Positions 46,693 through 53,896 of a stretch of 64,000 nucleotides of DNA are shown in pieces. Source of the stretch: Brevibacillus daliensis (GTDB lineage Bacteria; Bacillota; Bacilli; Brevibacillales; Brevibacillaceae); contig NZ_JAJISB010000008.1 of the NCBI RefSeq assembly GCF_021245735.1, positions 124,001-188,000 of the forward strand, in the 5' to 3' direction. The notes beneath the pieces were generated by a model. That model worked only from the letters and a program-made list of their open reading frames with translations, made no database searches and was not told the origin of the DNA. Each line of letters starts with the position of its first letter. The stretch's first letter is position 1. The translations under genes were made by a program, and so were the position numbers.

Positions 46693-47436
46693 TCATTTAG
46701 AAATCAAGCGAGATGTTATTCTCTTTTTCTTTCCTAGCCAGTTTTGGATTCCAAATGGTGCATACAATAAGAAAAAGACCCCAAGTGCAATCAATTCCAA
46801 CCAGATAATATAACCAGGATAAGGTCCTAGCAAATCAAGTAAAGTAGGGTAATGTGGCTTATGAGATAAAAACATATAGTTAGCTCCTACCCATTTATTC
46901 ACAGCAAATACGCATAAAGCTAATATTTGAAGCCAGCCAAATGATTTCCATACAGACCGCATAGTCGGGCGATATCCTTTAATCCAAGTCATATAAAGGC
47001 AGGCAAGTACGATAGCAATGTGTGTTATAAAAAACTGAAAGAATCGGAAATATGGATAGGGAAAATCAAGTACGGGTGTCAATAGTGCTTGGGTTGCTCC
47101 TCCTAGTCCCCAGAAAAAAACAATTTCATAGATACGATAACTCTTCGTCAATAACATGATTATGCAAAGGAGAGCAGAAATACTGCATAATTCGAGCGGA
47201 AGCGTATCAACAGGAGAAAAAATCCCATTTGCAAAATACCAATAATGAAGCGAGCCTTCCGATAGAATGAGTAATAATGCAAGTACGAGACGCCCCCATT
47301 GAAAAGATTCAGAAGCACGTTTATATGCGTACATCAGGATAATGACAAGGACAGTAATAAGTAGCATGATAAGATGAGAGACGGAGTAGTGTATAAATGG
47401 ATCTCCCTCAATAAAGGAACCGAAATATTGCGGCAT
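46693..47436 (-). CDS. TIGR02206/YwaF-family integral membrane protein
   Basis: This 247-residue protein has seven hydrophobic helices. Conserved features of the YwaF/TIGR02206 family are the N-terminal FGSFIEGDPFIHYSVSHL, LPLELCSISALLCIIML around residue 80 and the C-terminal NYMFLSHKP followed by LLDLLGPYPGYI. AAAGGAG precedes the ATG on the minus strand. The family is common in Bacillales; its role is unknown. Confidence 0.88.
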   Translation of the reverse strand: MPQYFGSFIEGDPFIHYSVSHLIMLLITVLVIILMYAYKRASESFQWGRLVLALLLILSEGSLHYWYFANGIFSPVDTLPLELCSISALLCIIMLLTKSYRIYEIVFFWGLGGATQALLTPVLDFPYPYFRFFQFFITHIAIVLACLYMTWIKGYRPTMRSVWKSFGWLQILALCVFAVNKWVGANYMFLSHKPHYPTLLDLLGPYPGYIIWLELIALGVFFLLYAPFGIQNWLGKKKRITSRLISK

Positions 47437-47630
47437 CTTCTAACACTCCTTTGAATTGAACAGCCATACATTTCCAGTATAAGAGTTATTCACGAAAAAT
47501 TCTATGAACAAATCTTCACTTTTTGTCCACGTTCAAGTTGTAAACATCAAGTGACAATAATTCCTGAGATGCTATGATGGAAAGTAATCATTCTTTTTGG
47601 CATCAGATTGTAAGGGAGAAGGAGTCATTT

Positions 47631-48005
47631 ATGGCGAAAAAATTCGTAATTTTTGGAGCAATCCTGGCAATGCTTGCTGTAGCGTTTGGAGCATTTGGCG
47701 CACATATTTTGAAAGACATTTTAACTGCAGATCAATTGGCTAACTGGGAAACAGCTGTAAAATATCAAATGTACCATGCATTAGGGGTGTTGTTCATTGG
47801 GCTGTTTGTTTCACGTAAGGGTGAGAGTTCAGCATTAAAATGGGCAGGGAACTTGTTAGTTGCAGGGACAATCATCTTCTCTGGAAGTTTATACGTACTA
47901 TGCTTAACAGGAATTGGAATGTTAGGTGCAATTACACCAATTGGGGGAACTTTCATGATTATCGGTTGGATCATGGTTGTTATTGCCGCAAAAAACCAAC
48001 TGTAA
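47631..48005 (+). CDS. DUF423 family membrane protein (YwdK-like)
   Basis: This 124-residue protein has four hydrophobic helices and the DUF423 pattern: LAVAFGAFGAHILKD near the N-terminus, ETAVKYQMYHALGVL, and LTGIGMLGAITPIGGTFMIIGW. I chose ATG 47631, preceded by GAAGGAG. The upstream in-frame ATG at 47574 lacks a site and would place a polar tail before the first helix. Function of the family is unknown. Confidence 0.92.
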   Translation: MAKKFVIFGAILAMLAVAFGAFGAHILKDILTADQLANWETAVKYQMYHALGVLFIGLFVSRKGESSALKWAGNLLVAGTIIFSGSLYVLCLTGIGMLGAITPIGGTFMIIGWIMVVIAAKNQL

Positions 48006-48031
48006 GCTCCTGGCTAAATGAATTTTTCACC

Positions 48032-48065
48032 AAGCTCTGTCGAATAATGACAGAGCTTATTTTCG
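48032..48065 (+). terminator. Rho-independent terminator after DUF423 gene
   Basis: AAGCTCTGTC (48032-48041) pairs perfectly with GACAGAGCTT (48049-48058), followed by ATTTT. Confidence 0.85.
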
Positions 48066-48225
48066 CTGATTAACAGGTATATTTGCTACAGTATGTCTCG
48101 TAAGAAATTGAACGCATGATGGTGTATAATGTCAAAATATTTCATGAGTACGAAACTTTTTTGTGAAAAGAACGTAAATATTATGGTAAATTATTCATTT
48201 CTAATATAGCGTTAAGGAGGTTACC

Positions 48226-48561
48226 ATGAGCCAAACAAAAAAAATGGTGTCTGGTGTTGCTTCAATCGCACTGGTGTCCATGGGATTGGCTGGTTGTTCT
48301 GATTCTGCTTCGGCAACACAACCACCGTTACCGCAGGATTCCGGCTGTAGCGATTGGGAGTATGACTGGAATGATGGGGTATATGAGTGTGATGATAGCA
48401 GTTCTAGTCATTATAGAAGTTATTATCACGGGGGTAAATATTACGCTAGTAAAAGCTCGTTACACGACAGTTCATCTTATAAACAGTACAAAAACAGCAG
48501 TAGTTTCAAAAGCTCTACCGGAAAAGGCGGCTTTGGTAGCAGTAGCTCCTTTGGTGGATAA
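48226..48561 (+). CDS. Ser/Tyr/Gly-rich lipoprotein, YgiB/YjfM-like (DUF1190 analogue)
   Basis: This 111-residue exported protein has a signal with lipobox LAGC (Cys 24). The mature part begins with a small Cys/Trp segment (DSGCSDWEYDWNDGVYECDD) and continues as low complexity rich in Ser, Tyr, Lys and Gly, ending KGGFGSSSSFGG. The lipoprotein start and GGFG-containing C-terminus recall E. coli YgiB/YjfM (DUF1190). Linkage to a DUF350 gene and a nearby YgiC/YjfC-like ligase supports the analogy. Homology itself is not proven. TAAGGAGG precedes the ATG. Confidence 0.6.
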   Translation: MSQTKKMVSGVASIALVSMGLAGCSDSASATQPPLPQDSGCSDWEYDWNDGVYECDDSSSSHYRSYYHGGKYYASKSSLHDSSSYKQYKNSSSFKSSTGKGGFGSSSSFGG

Positions 48562-48618
48562 TGAATAGGGTTTTGATAGTAGGTAATTGATTTGAGTCCA
48601 AAACAGGAGTGATTGATA

Positions 48619-49017
48619 GTGAATTTATACCTTAATTTTGCCATGTATGCCGGAACAGCCTTTTTAATGCTAATGATCGGAATGTTTATCTTTATCTTTA
48701 GTACAACAAAAGTAAGGGAATTACACCAAATTAGCAAGAATAACCAGGCAGCAGCTTTAACACTCGGAGGAAAAGTGTTAGGGCTTGCATTCGTACTCGG
48801 TTCTGCCGTTGCTAACTCGATCAACCTACTAGATATGGTCATCTGGGGATTTATTGGAATTGCAGCACAGATATTATTCTTTTATCTTGCAGAAATTTTT
48901 ACGATTCGTTTCAGTATCAGGGAAGCAATTGAGAACAATAATACCGCTGTAGGCATAATTTTGATGATGATGTCCTTGTCGGTTGGCTGGGTCATTGCCC
49001 AATGTCTTACATATTAA
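48619..49017 (+). CDS. DUF350 family membrane protein (YjfL-like)
   Basis: This 132-residue protein has four hydrophobic helices in two similar halves, with VLGLAFVLGSAVANSINLLD at the start of the second, as in DUF350/YjfL proteins. I chose GTG 48619, nine bases after AGGAG; TTG 48613 lies too close. It lies 57 bases after the lipoprotein, probably one transcript. In E. coli yjfL neighbours yjfM and yjfC. Its role is unknown, though it is usually placed in envelope functions. Confidence 0.85.
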   Translation: MNLYLNFAMYAGTAFLMLMIGMFIFIFSTTKVRELHQISKNNQAAALTLGGKVLGLAFVLGSAVANSINLLDMVIWGFIGIAAQILFFYLAEIFTIRFSIREAIENNNTAVGIILMMMSLSVGWVIAQCLTY

Positions 49018-49031
49018 CCCCTTGATAAGGT

Positions 49032-49081
49032 AAAAAGGCATCAGTCAAAGCTACTTGTTAACTTTGAGCGATGCCTTTTTT
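49032..49081 (+). terminator. Rho-independent terminator after DUF350 gene
   Basis: AAAAAGGCATC (49032-49042) pairs with GATGCCTTTTT (49070-49080); an inner stem CAAAG/CTTTG extends it. Confidence 0.85.
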
Positions 49082-49138
49082 AACAGATAGGTATTTATAA
49101 AAATCCTAATGGACTCTAAATGACTACTGTGGTGGGTA

Positions 49139-49349
49139 TGCAGAAGAAGCACATTTTTTGTCTGCAAACTCGTTAAGGTCCAGCATGGTAGTAAAGACTG
49201 TCCGCTACACAACAAAGAATACGGAAAGTGCAAAAGGAGGAGAATACTACGCAGTATCTCACAGGGCTGCACTTTTTAATCCGCACTCTTTGTCGTATAG
49301 CTAGGTCGGATCTTAAATAGTTCTAGACAAAAAATGTGCTTCTTCTGCA
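49139..49349. repeat. 211-bp imperfect palindrome with 25-bp perfect ends (MITE-like)
   Basis: Perfect 25-bp inverted ends (49139-49163 with 49325-49349; the left begins TGCAGAAGAAGCACA). Between them pairing continues: 49167-49181 with 49308-49322 (partial), 49204-49224 with 49281-49301 (17 of 21), AAAGTGCA/TGCACTTT (49225-49232 with 49268-49275), and a tip ATACT-ACGC-AGTAT (49244-49257). The whole would fold as one long stem. No protein-coding potential was found. No clear target-site duplication; the flanks share CTGTGGTGGG/CTGCGGTGGA. It resembles a non-autonomous mobile element or a long structured RNA. Confidence 0.75.
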
Positions 49350-49391
49350 AAGGGCTGCGGTGGAAAAACACAAGAAAAACCAACAGCATGA

Positions 49392-49510
49392 AAAACCAGA
49401 TTCTCTTTTCACAAAGAGCGTCTTGGCGAAGCCCGGCCCAGCGTAGCGCACAGTCTAATCCTGTGTGGGGCGAAGACTTTTAGCGAAGGGTGAAAAGAGA
49501 AGCTGGTTTT
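49392..49510. repeat. GC-rich stem-loop element with 21-bp arms
   Basis: Arms 49392-49412 and 49490-49510 pair in 20 of 21 positions (left begins AAAACCAGATTCTC). The interior is GC-rich, unlike its AT-rich surroundings, and has a small hairpin CACAG/CTGTG plus repeated GGCGAAG-type words. It begins 42 bases after the preceding palindrome. Nothing coding was found. It may be a second element or part of a composite. Confidence 0.65.
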
Positions 49511-49601
49511 CTCCACGACAGTAGGAAGATGGCAATCCTTAAAAATCCTAGCAAGGAATATCCTTGTTTCAAAGTAATTGATCTATAAGCCATTAGCCTA
49601 G

Positions 49602-50051
49602 TTACGAGGCATCCTTATCAAGATAGATCACATACACACCTCGATCTTCGTCAATCTCAGAAGAATCAACTAGTTGATGTCCCAGTTGTGCTACATAGAT
49701 GTAATCTTTTATCAAATATCGAACAACCTCTGTATGGTTTTTGCAGGTCATTTGATGGACGAGTAGCGGTTCACTAAACGATTGCAACCTTCTGAATTCA
49801 ACCAAAACACCGGAACCATTGTTATAACGTTCATCTTGATAGTGGGAAGCCGTTCCTTGGTCTTCATAAATGAGAATTTCCCTGTCCTCTTCCATTTCGT
49901 TAGAAAGCAATTTGTACTGAATGCGGTCTTTTATGAAATAGGTACACAAATGACGTGCAAGAATCCCGTCTTCACCAATGTCTGTGGAGTGATATTCGGC
50001 AAAGGCAGTGAAATCTTCCCCGTTTTTTATGTAACATGTGACTGAACGCAT
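49602..50051 (-). CDS. Unknown 149-residue cytoplasmic protein
   Basis: No signal or membrane helix is visible. The sequence is acidic with a beta-rich look (LCTYFIKDRIQYKLLSN, REILIYEDQG, DRGVYVIYLDKD) and no catalytic motif that I recognise. GGGAGG precedes the ATG by about five bases on the minus strand, so the gene appears real. It is divergent from the ATP-grasp ligase with under 80 bases between starts, so the two probably share a control region. A DUF4178-like fold is a guess, since such proteins occur beside DUF350 genes elsewhere. Confidence 0.68.
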   Translation of the reverse strand: MRSVTCYIKNGEDFTAFAEYHSTDIGEDGILARHLCTYFIKDRIQYKLLSNEMEEDREILIYEDQGTASHYQDERYNNGSGVLVEFRRLQSFSEPLLVHQMTCKNHTEVVRYLIKDYIYVAQLGHQLVDSSEIDEDRGVYVIYLDKDAS

Positions 50052-50129
50052 AGAAACCTCCCATAATCTGTTATGATTACTATGTTATACGCAAGCGAGG
50101 CAGAAAAGGATGCAAGGAGAGAGTATCAA

Positions 50130-51365
50130 ATGACTCATAAGGATGCAAGGGCTGCTTTTTATCAGCAAATTCCTGATTATTGGGCGGATTTGTACGGGCA
50201 AGAATACAGCTTGTTTGATATCCATCTTATACATAAAGAAGAAGTGGATGCTATACGAAAAGCAACAGAACGTGCCGGTAAGATTTTTTTCAAAATGGCA
50301 AAATTATTACGAGAAGTAGACGATAGTCTGTTAGAAGGTCTTGGTTTTCCAGCTTCCTCAATTAAATATGTACGCCATCATCCTATGCCAATGGAAAGTG
50401 TGATTGCCAGACTTGATTTGGTTAAAGCGGGTGAGCATTTTGTGGTTTTAGAAATAAATAGTGATACACCCACATTCATTAAAGAACTATTTCATGTAAA
50501 CGGGCAAATTTGTCATCATTTTGGAGTGGTAAATCCGAATGCAAAAGAAGAGATACGTCTAAGAAAAGCTGTGACCTATGCCATTGAACATGCGAGAAAA
50601 AGCCTACATAAAGAACAGGTGCGATTAGTTTATTCTGCTCATGGAGATCATTCAGAAGATAGGTTTACACTTGAATATCTACGCACGTTGACAGGACTGC
50701 CAGCAGAATTTATTCCGTTAGAAGAACTACGAATCAGAGAAAATGAAGGGCTTTTTGATCAGGCTGGTAACCAAATTGATATCTTGTATCGACAAACGTA
50801 TCCGATAGAAAACATGCTCCAGGATTTTGATCCTGAAACAAAAGAACACGTGGGAGAAATGCTCCTTGATTTAGTAATCCAGAATAAGTTGGCTATTGTT
50901 AATCCACTATCAGCGTTTCTTTTACAAAGTAAGGCAGTTCAAGCTATCATTTGGGGGCTGCACGAAGAGAAGCATCCATACTTTACAGAAGAAGAGCATG
51001 GATGGATTAGCAAGCACTTTTTACCTACCTATCTGGAAGCTGAACCCTTCATAGAGAAAAAGCAAGCTTTTGTGAAAAAGCCAGCTTTCGGTCGTGAAGG
51101 AGACACGGTAGAGATATACGAAAAAGGAAGAGTTATCTTGGAAGACAAGAATAAATCATACGTGAACTATCTTCCTGTCTATCAACAGTTTGTACCTTTG
51201 CCTAAGACAACGTACAAGACTGAACTAGGCGAAAAGGTAGGACATATGATGGTGGGCAGTTTTCTCATAAATGAGTCCCCGTCTGCTATTGGCTACCGAG
51301 TTGGAGGGCAGATTACTGATAATCTGTCATATTTCTTACCTTGTGGTCACTCAGGTTCGAAATAA
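50130..51365 (+). CDS. Glutathionylspermidine-synthase-like ATP-grasp ligase (YgiC/YjfC family)
   Basis: This 411-residue protein has the C-terminal synthetase domain fold of glutathionylspermidine synthase, the ATP-dependent amide-bond-forming half, without the amidase half. Signatures are VVLEINSDTPTFIKELFHVN (ATP/Mg), VKKPAFGREGDTVEI and the C-terminal IGYRVGGQITDNLSYFLP, parallel to the end of E. coli YgiC. Bacillales do not generally make glutathione, so the substrate is probably another peptide or amine. I chose ATG 50130 after AAGGAGAGA. The frame is open upstream to 50073, which would crowd the divergent gene. The TlpA gene follows after 30 bases. Confidence 0.88.
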   Translation: MTHKDARAAFYQQIPDYWADLYGQEYSLFDIHLIHKEEVDAIRKATERAGKIFFKMAKLLREVDDSLLEGLGFPASSIKYVRHHPMPMESVIARLDLVKAGEHFVVLEINSDTPTFIKELFHVNGQICHHFGVVNPNAKEEIRLRKAVTYAIEHARKSLHKEQVRLVYSAHGDHSEDRFTLEYLRTLTGLPAEFIPLEELRIRENEGLFDQAGNQIDILYRQTYPIENMLQDFDPETKEHVGEMLLDLVIQNKLAIVNPLSAFLLQSKAVQAIIWGLHEEKHPYFTEEEHGWISKHFLPTYLEAEPFIEKKQAFVKKPAFGREGDTVEIYEKGRVILEDKNKSYVNYLPVYQQFVPLPKTTYKTELGEKVGHMMVGSFLINESPSAIGYRVGGQITDNLSYFLPCGHSGSK

Positions 51366-51395
51366 TTGTTAGATCAACGCAAGAGGAGTGGCACC

Positions 51396-51983
51396 ATGAA
51401 AAAATTCGGAACGGTTATCATATCGATGGTAGTACTGTTTTTTTTGACACAGACAATAAATCAACAAATAAAAGATAATAACCTGCCAACTGAAACTGGT
51501 AATTCCACAAAATCAGGCAATCCAGCGGCGAAGGAAGAAAAACAGGAATTACCTCGTATTGGCTTTCTTGCTCCTTCATTTGAACTGAAAGGCTTAGATG
51601 GGAAATCGTATCGTCTTAGTGACCAGCAGAAGGCGAGCAAACCCGTTCTTGTCAACTTCTGGGCTTCTTGGTGTGAACCATGTCATTTAGAAGCCCCCAT
51701 GCTTACCGATTTATATGCAAAATACAAAGACAAAGCTGAATTTTATGCAGTTAATCTGACAAAAAGCGATTCAGTGGATTTAGCTTACGAGTTTGTAGAT
51801 CAGTATAAATTTGAATTTCCTGTTTTGCTTGACGAGAGTGCTAGCGTAAAGAAAAAATATTATGCTTACTCCATTCCAACCACATATTTCATTAATAAAG
51901 ACGGTGTAATAATTGATGTGGCAATAGGAGTATTACCGCCAGATGTATTTGAAGATAAAATACTTCGAATGATAAATGAATAG
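51396..51983 (+). CDS. TlpA/ResA-like membrane-anchored thioredoxin
   Basis: This 195-residue protein has an uncleaved N-terminal anchor (about residues 5-20) and an extracytoplasmic thioredoxin domain. The redox-active pair is WCEPC in LVNFWASWCEPCHLEAPM, and the cis-Pro is in YSIPTTYFINKDG. Relatives reduce disulfides of exported proteins, for instance apocytochrome c. I chose ATG 51396 after AGAGGAG. It sits between the ATP-grasp ligase (30 bases) and an Lgt-like membrane protein (12 bases), suggesting a shared envelope function rather than cytochrome maturation. Confidence 0.9.
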   Translation: MKKFGTVIISMVVLFFLTQTINQQIKDNNLPTETGNSTKSGNPAAKEEKQELPRIGFLAPSFELKGLDGKSYRLSDQQKASKPVLVNFWASWCEPCHLEAPMLTDLYAKYKDKAEFYAVNLTKSDSVDLAYEFVDQYKFEFPVLLDESASVKKKYYAYSIPTTYFINKDGVIIDVAIGVLPPDVFEDKILRMINE

Positions 51984-51995
51984 GGGAGAAGAGAC

Positions 51996-52700
51996 ATGGG
52001 CTTTATTAACAACTTGATCAATAACCCCAGGTTTATTCTTGTAGCAGCTTTGTTTATATCTGTTCTCTTAATGAACCATAAAGCCAAAACGCTCAATTAT
52101 CAGAATCGTGAGCGCATGGTATCTGTAATCATGAATGCTGGATTGTTTGTATTGCTATTCTGGAAATTCGGACCGCTGTTAACCAATTTGAGTTGGTATT
52201 TGGAGTCACCTGCCTCGTTATTATGGTCATCAGGCTCGCTTAAACACGTGTCAATGGGTATCGTTGCAGCAGTCATCTATATTGTTTACTCCAATCGAAA
52301 AAGTCTTGTAGCCTATTTTGAAATGGGGGATTTACTAGCAATCGGGGTTAGTGTATTTACCTTTTTCTATTATCTGCTTGTTCCGCAGCCTGGTAGAATT
52401 ACTACCATGCCATGGGGAATGACGCTTGAAGAATCTCAGATCATGTATCATCCACTTCATTGGTATTACGCGATTATTGCTTTCCTATTCCTCATTTTTC
52501 TATATCGCGCAAAGAACATTATCGGCTCAGGCTACTATGTAAGCAGGTTTTGCTTAGTAGGAGGTGGCGCAATATTATTGATGTCATTCTTCGAGAGAAC
52601 GACTAATTTTTACGCGGGATTAGCAACTTCTCAATATATCTCCATACTTTTAATAGGTTGTGGCATGTATGTATATGATGGTATTGCTAAAGCGAAATAA
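51996..52700 (+). CDS. Polytopic membrane protein, Lgt-like
   Basis: This 234-residue protein has about seven hydrophobic helices. The segment MPWGMTLEESQIMYHPLHWY resembles the prolipoprotein diacylglyceryl transferase region 'PWG...HPTQLYE', where the His-Pro pair begins a helix, and GDLLAIGVSVFTFFYYLL recalls another Lgt helix. The protein is short for Lgt (about 270) and the usual catalytic Arg pattern is not clearly seen, so it is probably a paralogue with another role. GGGGAGAAG precedes the ATG; it is the last gene of the ligase-TlpA operon. Confidence 0.6.
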   Translation: MGFINNLINNPRFILVAALFISVLLMNHKAKTLNYQNRERMVSVIMNAGLFVLLFWKFGPLLTNLSWYLESPASLLWSSGSLKHVSMGIVAAVIYIVYSNRKSLVAYFEMGDLLAIGVSVFTFFYYLLVPQPGRITTMPWGMTLEESQIMYHPLHWYYAIIAFLFLIFLYRAKNIIGSGYYVSRFCLVGGGAILLMSFFERTTNFYAGLATSQYISILLIGCGMYVYDGIAKAK

Positions 52701-52725
52701 ATGTCAGATGGATGACAGATAGAAA

Positions 52726-52772
52726 AAAGCATCTATATGGATGAGATTTGGCTCCATCACTAGATGCTTTTT
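52726..52772. terminator. Bidirectional terminator
   Basis: AAAGCATCTA (52726-52735) pairs perfectly with TAGATGCTTT (52761-52770), with A and T runs on the two sides, between convergent genes. Confidence 0.85.
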
Positions 52773-52791
52773 CTTTGACTATTAAAGTATG

Positions 52792-53286
52792 TTAAGCTTT
52801 TTTATAAAAACCTTCTTCTTGCAGATACATAACAGCTTCCTTATAAGAAGTTGTCGACATTTCCAGATTGCTTCCCGTATACAAATTCCATAAGTCATCC
52901 TCTTGAAGTAACTGGAGAGTTTGCCCTATCTTGTTTGCCCAGGTTTCTTCAACTGCTTCCTGTTCATCAGAAGAATAAATGTCCTGTTTCTCTACAGGTT
53001 CTACAGGTTCTTTTGATAAAAAGTCAATGGAAGCGGCAATGAGGGTACGTAATTCGTCAGCAGAGTAATCTCTGATATTGACCATACCCTTTTGATCCGT
53101 TTTCTTTTTTGGTAAATGTCCAGCATAGACAAAACCATTACCATTTGGATGTAGATGATTAACAACAATTTTTTTCTCGTGCTTGCTTTCTTCAAAATGA
53201 TAATTGAAGCGTCCTAGTGAAACTGCTTTTTTGGCGAGTTCAGGAAATGACTCGATTATTTCTTGTTTTTGTTCAAACGTAAGCAT
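52792..53286 (-). CDS. Unknown 164-residue acidic protein
   Basis: A soluble protein without signal or membrane helix. The N-terminal half looks beta-rich (RFNYHFEESKHEKKIVVNHL, GNGFVYAGHLP), then a helix ending LIAASIDFLS, an acidic linker and a C-terminal helical part ending YLQEEGFYKKA. I chose the second of two in-frame ATGs (53286) because GGAGGAAG lies just before it; the first, at 53298, has no site. No family is recognised. It converges on the Lgt-like gene. Confidence 0.7.
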   Translation of the reverse strand: MLTFEQKQEIIESFPELAKKAVSLGRFNYHFEESKHEKKIVVNHLHPNGNGFVYAGHLPKKKTDQKGMVNIRDYSADELRTLIAASIDFLSKEPVEPVEKQDIYSSDEQEAVEETWANKIGQTLQLLQEDDLWNLYTGSNLEMSTTSYKEAVMYLQEEGFYKKA

Positions 53287-53403
53287 GTCTTCCTCCATCT
53301 TTTAACTAGATGATCTCATTAAACCTTATTATCATACCATAATTTTCATCTAATTCGCACGGGGAGCAATAATTTTGTCAAAAAAGTGGGGGAGATGACG
53401 TAA

Positions 53404-53441
53404 AGACCTGTCCACTAAACAACCAAGTGGGACAGGTCTGA
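53404..53441. terminator. Hairpin downstream of the YdjO-like gene
   Basis: AGACCTGTCCACT pairs with AGTGGGACAGGTCT with one bulge. On the minus strand it follows the stop at 53455 by about 14 bases, with a short T run, so it is probably that gene's terminator. Confidence 0.65.
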
Positions 53442-53454
53442 TCATCGGAAACTC

Positions 53455-53634
53455 CTATAATGGAGGAAGAAGTTTCGTATCTCTTTCCATAGCAGAGCTA
53501 CATATCGGGCAAGTTGGTACTTTGTCGAACGTTAAATTTTCTCTCATCCAACAGATGCAATCGGCCTGCATACAGGTCCACACAGATGTCGCAACTGCCA
53601 CAACTGGTTCCTCTGTTCTTCTGGCGTGAAACAT
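53455..53634 (-). CDS. YdjO-like small zinc-ribbon protein (59 residues)
   Basis: This short gene reads MFHARRTEEPVVAVATSVW at its N-terminus and has two Cys pairs typical of the cold-inducible YdjO family: C-x4-C-x-C in TCMQADCICW and CPIC in VPTCPICSSAM, followed by a KLLPPL ending like the family's R/K-x-LP-x-L. AAGGAGGTG precedes the ATG by about 7 bases, a near-perfect ribosome site. The Cys pairs should bind zinc. Function of the family is not established. Confidence 0.82.
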   Translation of the reverse strand: MFHARRTEEPVVAVATSVWTCMQADCICWMRENLTFDKVPTCPICSSAMERDTKLLPPL

Positions 53635-53896
53635 GTCTGACCACCTCCTTGGGATGATAAACCATAAGTCCCTATTTACGTTCTACTTTCTATTATACAT
53701 TCTTTCCTTAGAATAAGCATGTTTGGGGTGTAATTATACCTCAATTAACAAAAAATATAGCAAAGATGAAGGAATACTCCATTTAAGTGTTATACACTCT
53801 TGCATAGTTGTGTAATTTTACCTACATTTAAAAAGGAAATGTTTGAGCGAGAATTTCAAATAATTTTTACCCGTTGATAGAAAGAAGGTGACTCAT

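Noticed and set aside
46484-46696. 70-codon minus-strand frame downstream of the TIGR02206 gene
   Set aside because: It runs through a terminator and a second hairpin and overlaps the symporter end. No family is recognised, so it is more likely non-coding.
49051-49272. 73-codon minus-strand frame inside the long palindrome
   Set aside because: The frame depends on the palindrome and terminator sequence, has no ribosome site and is Leu/Ser-rich shadow-like.
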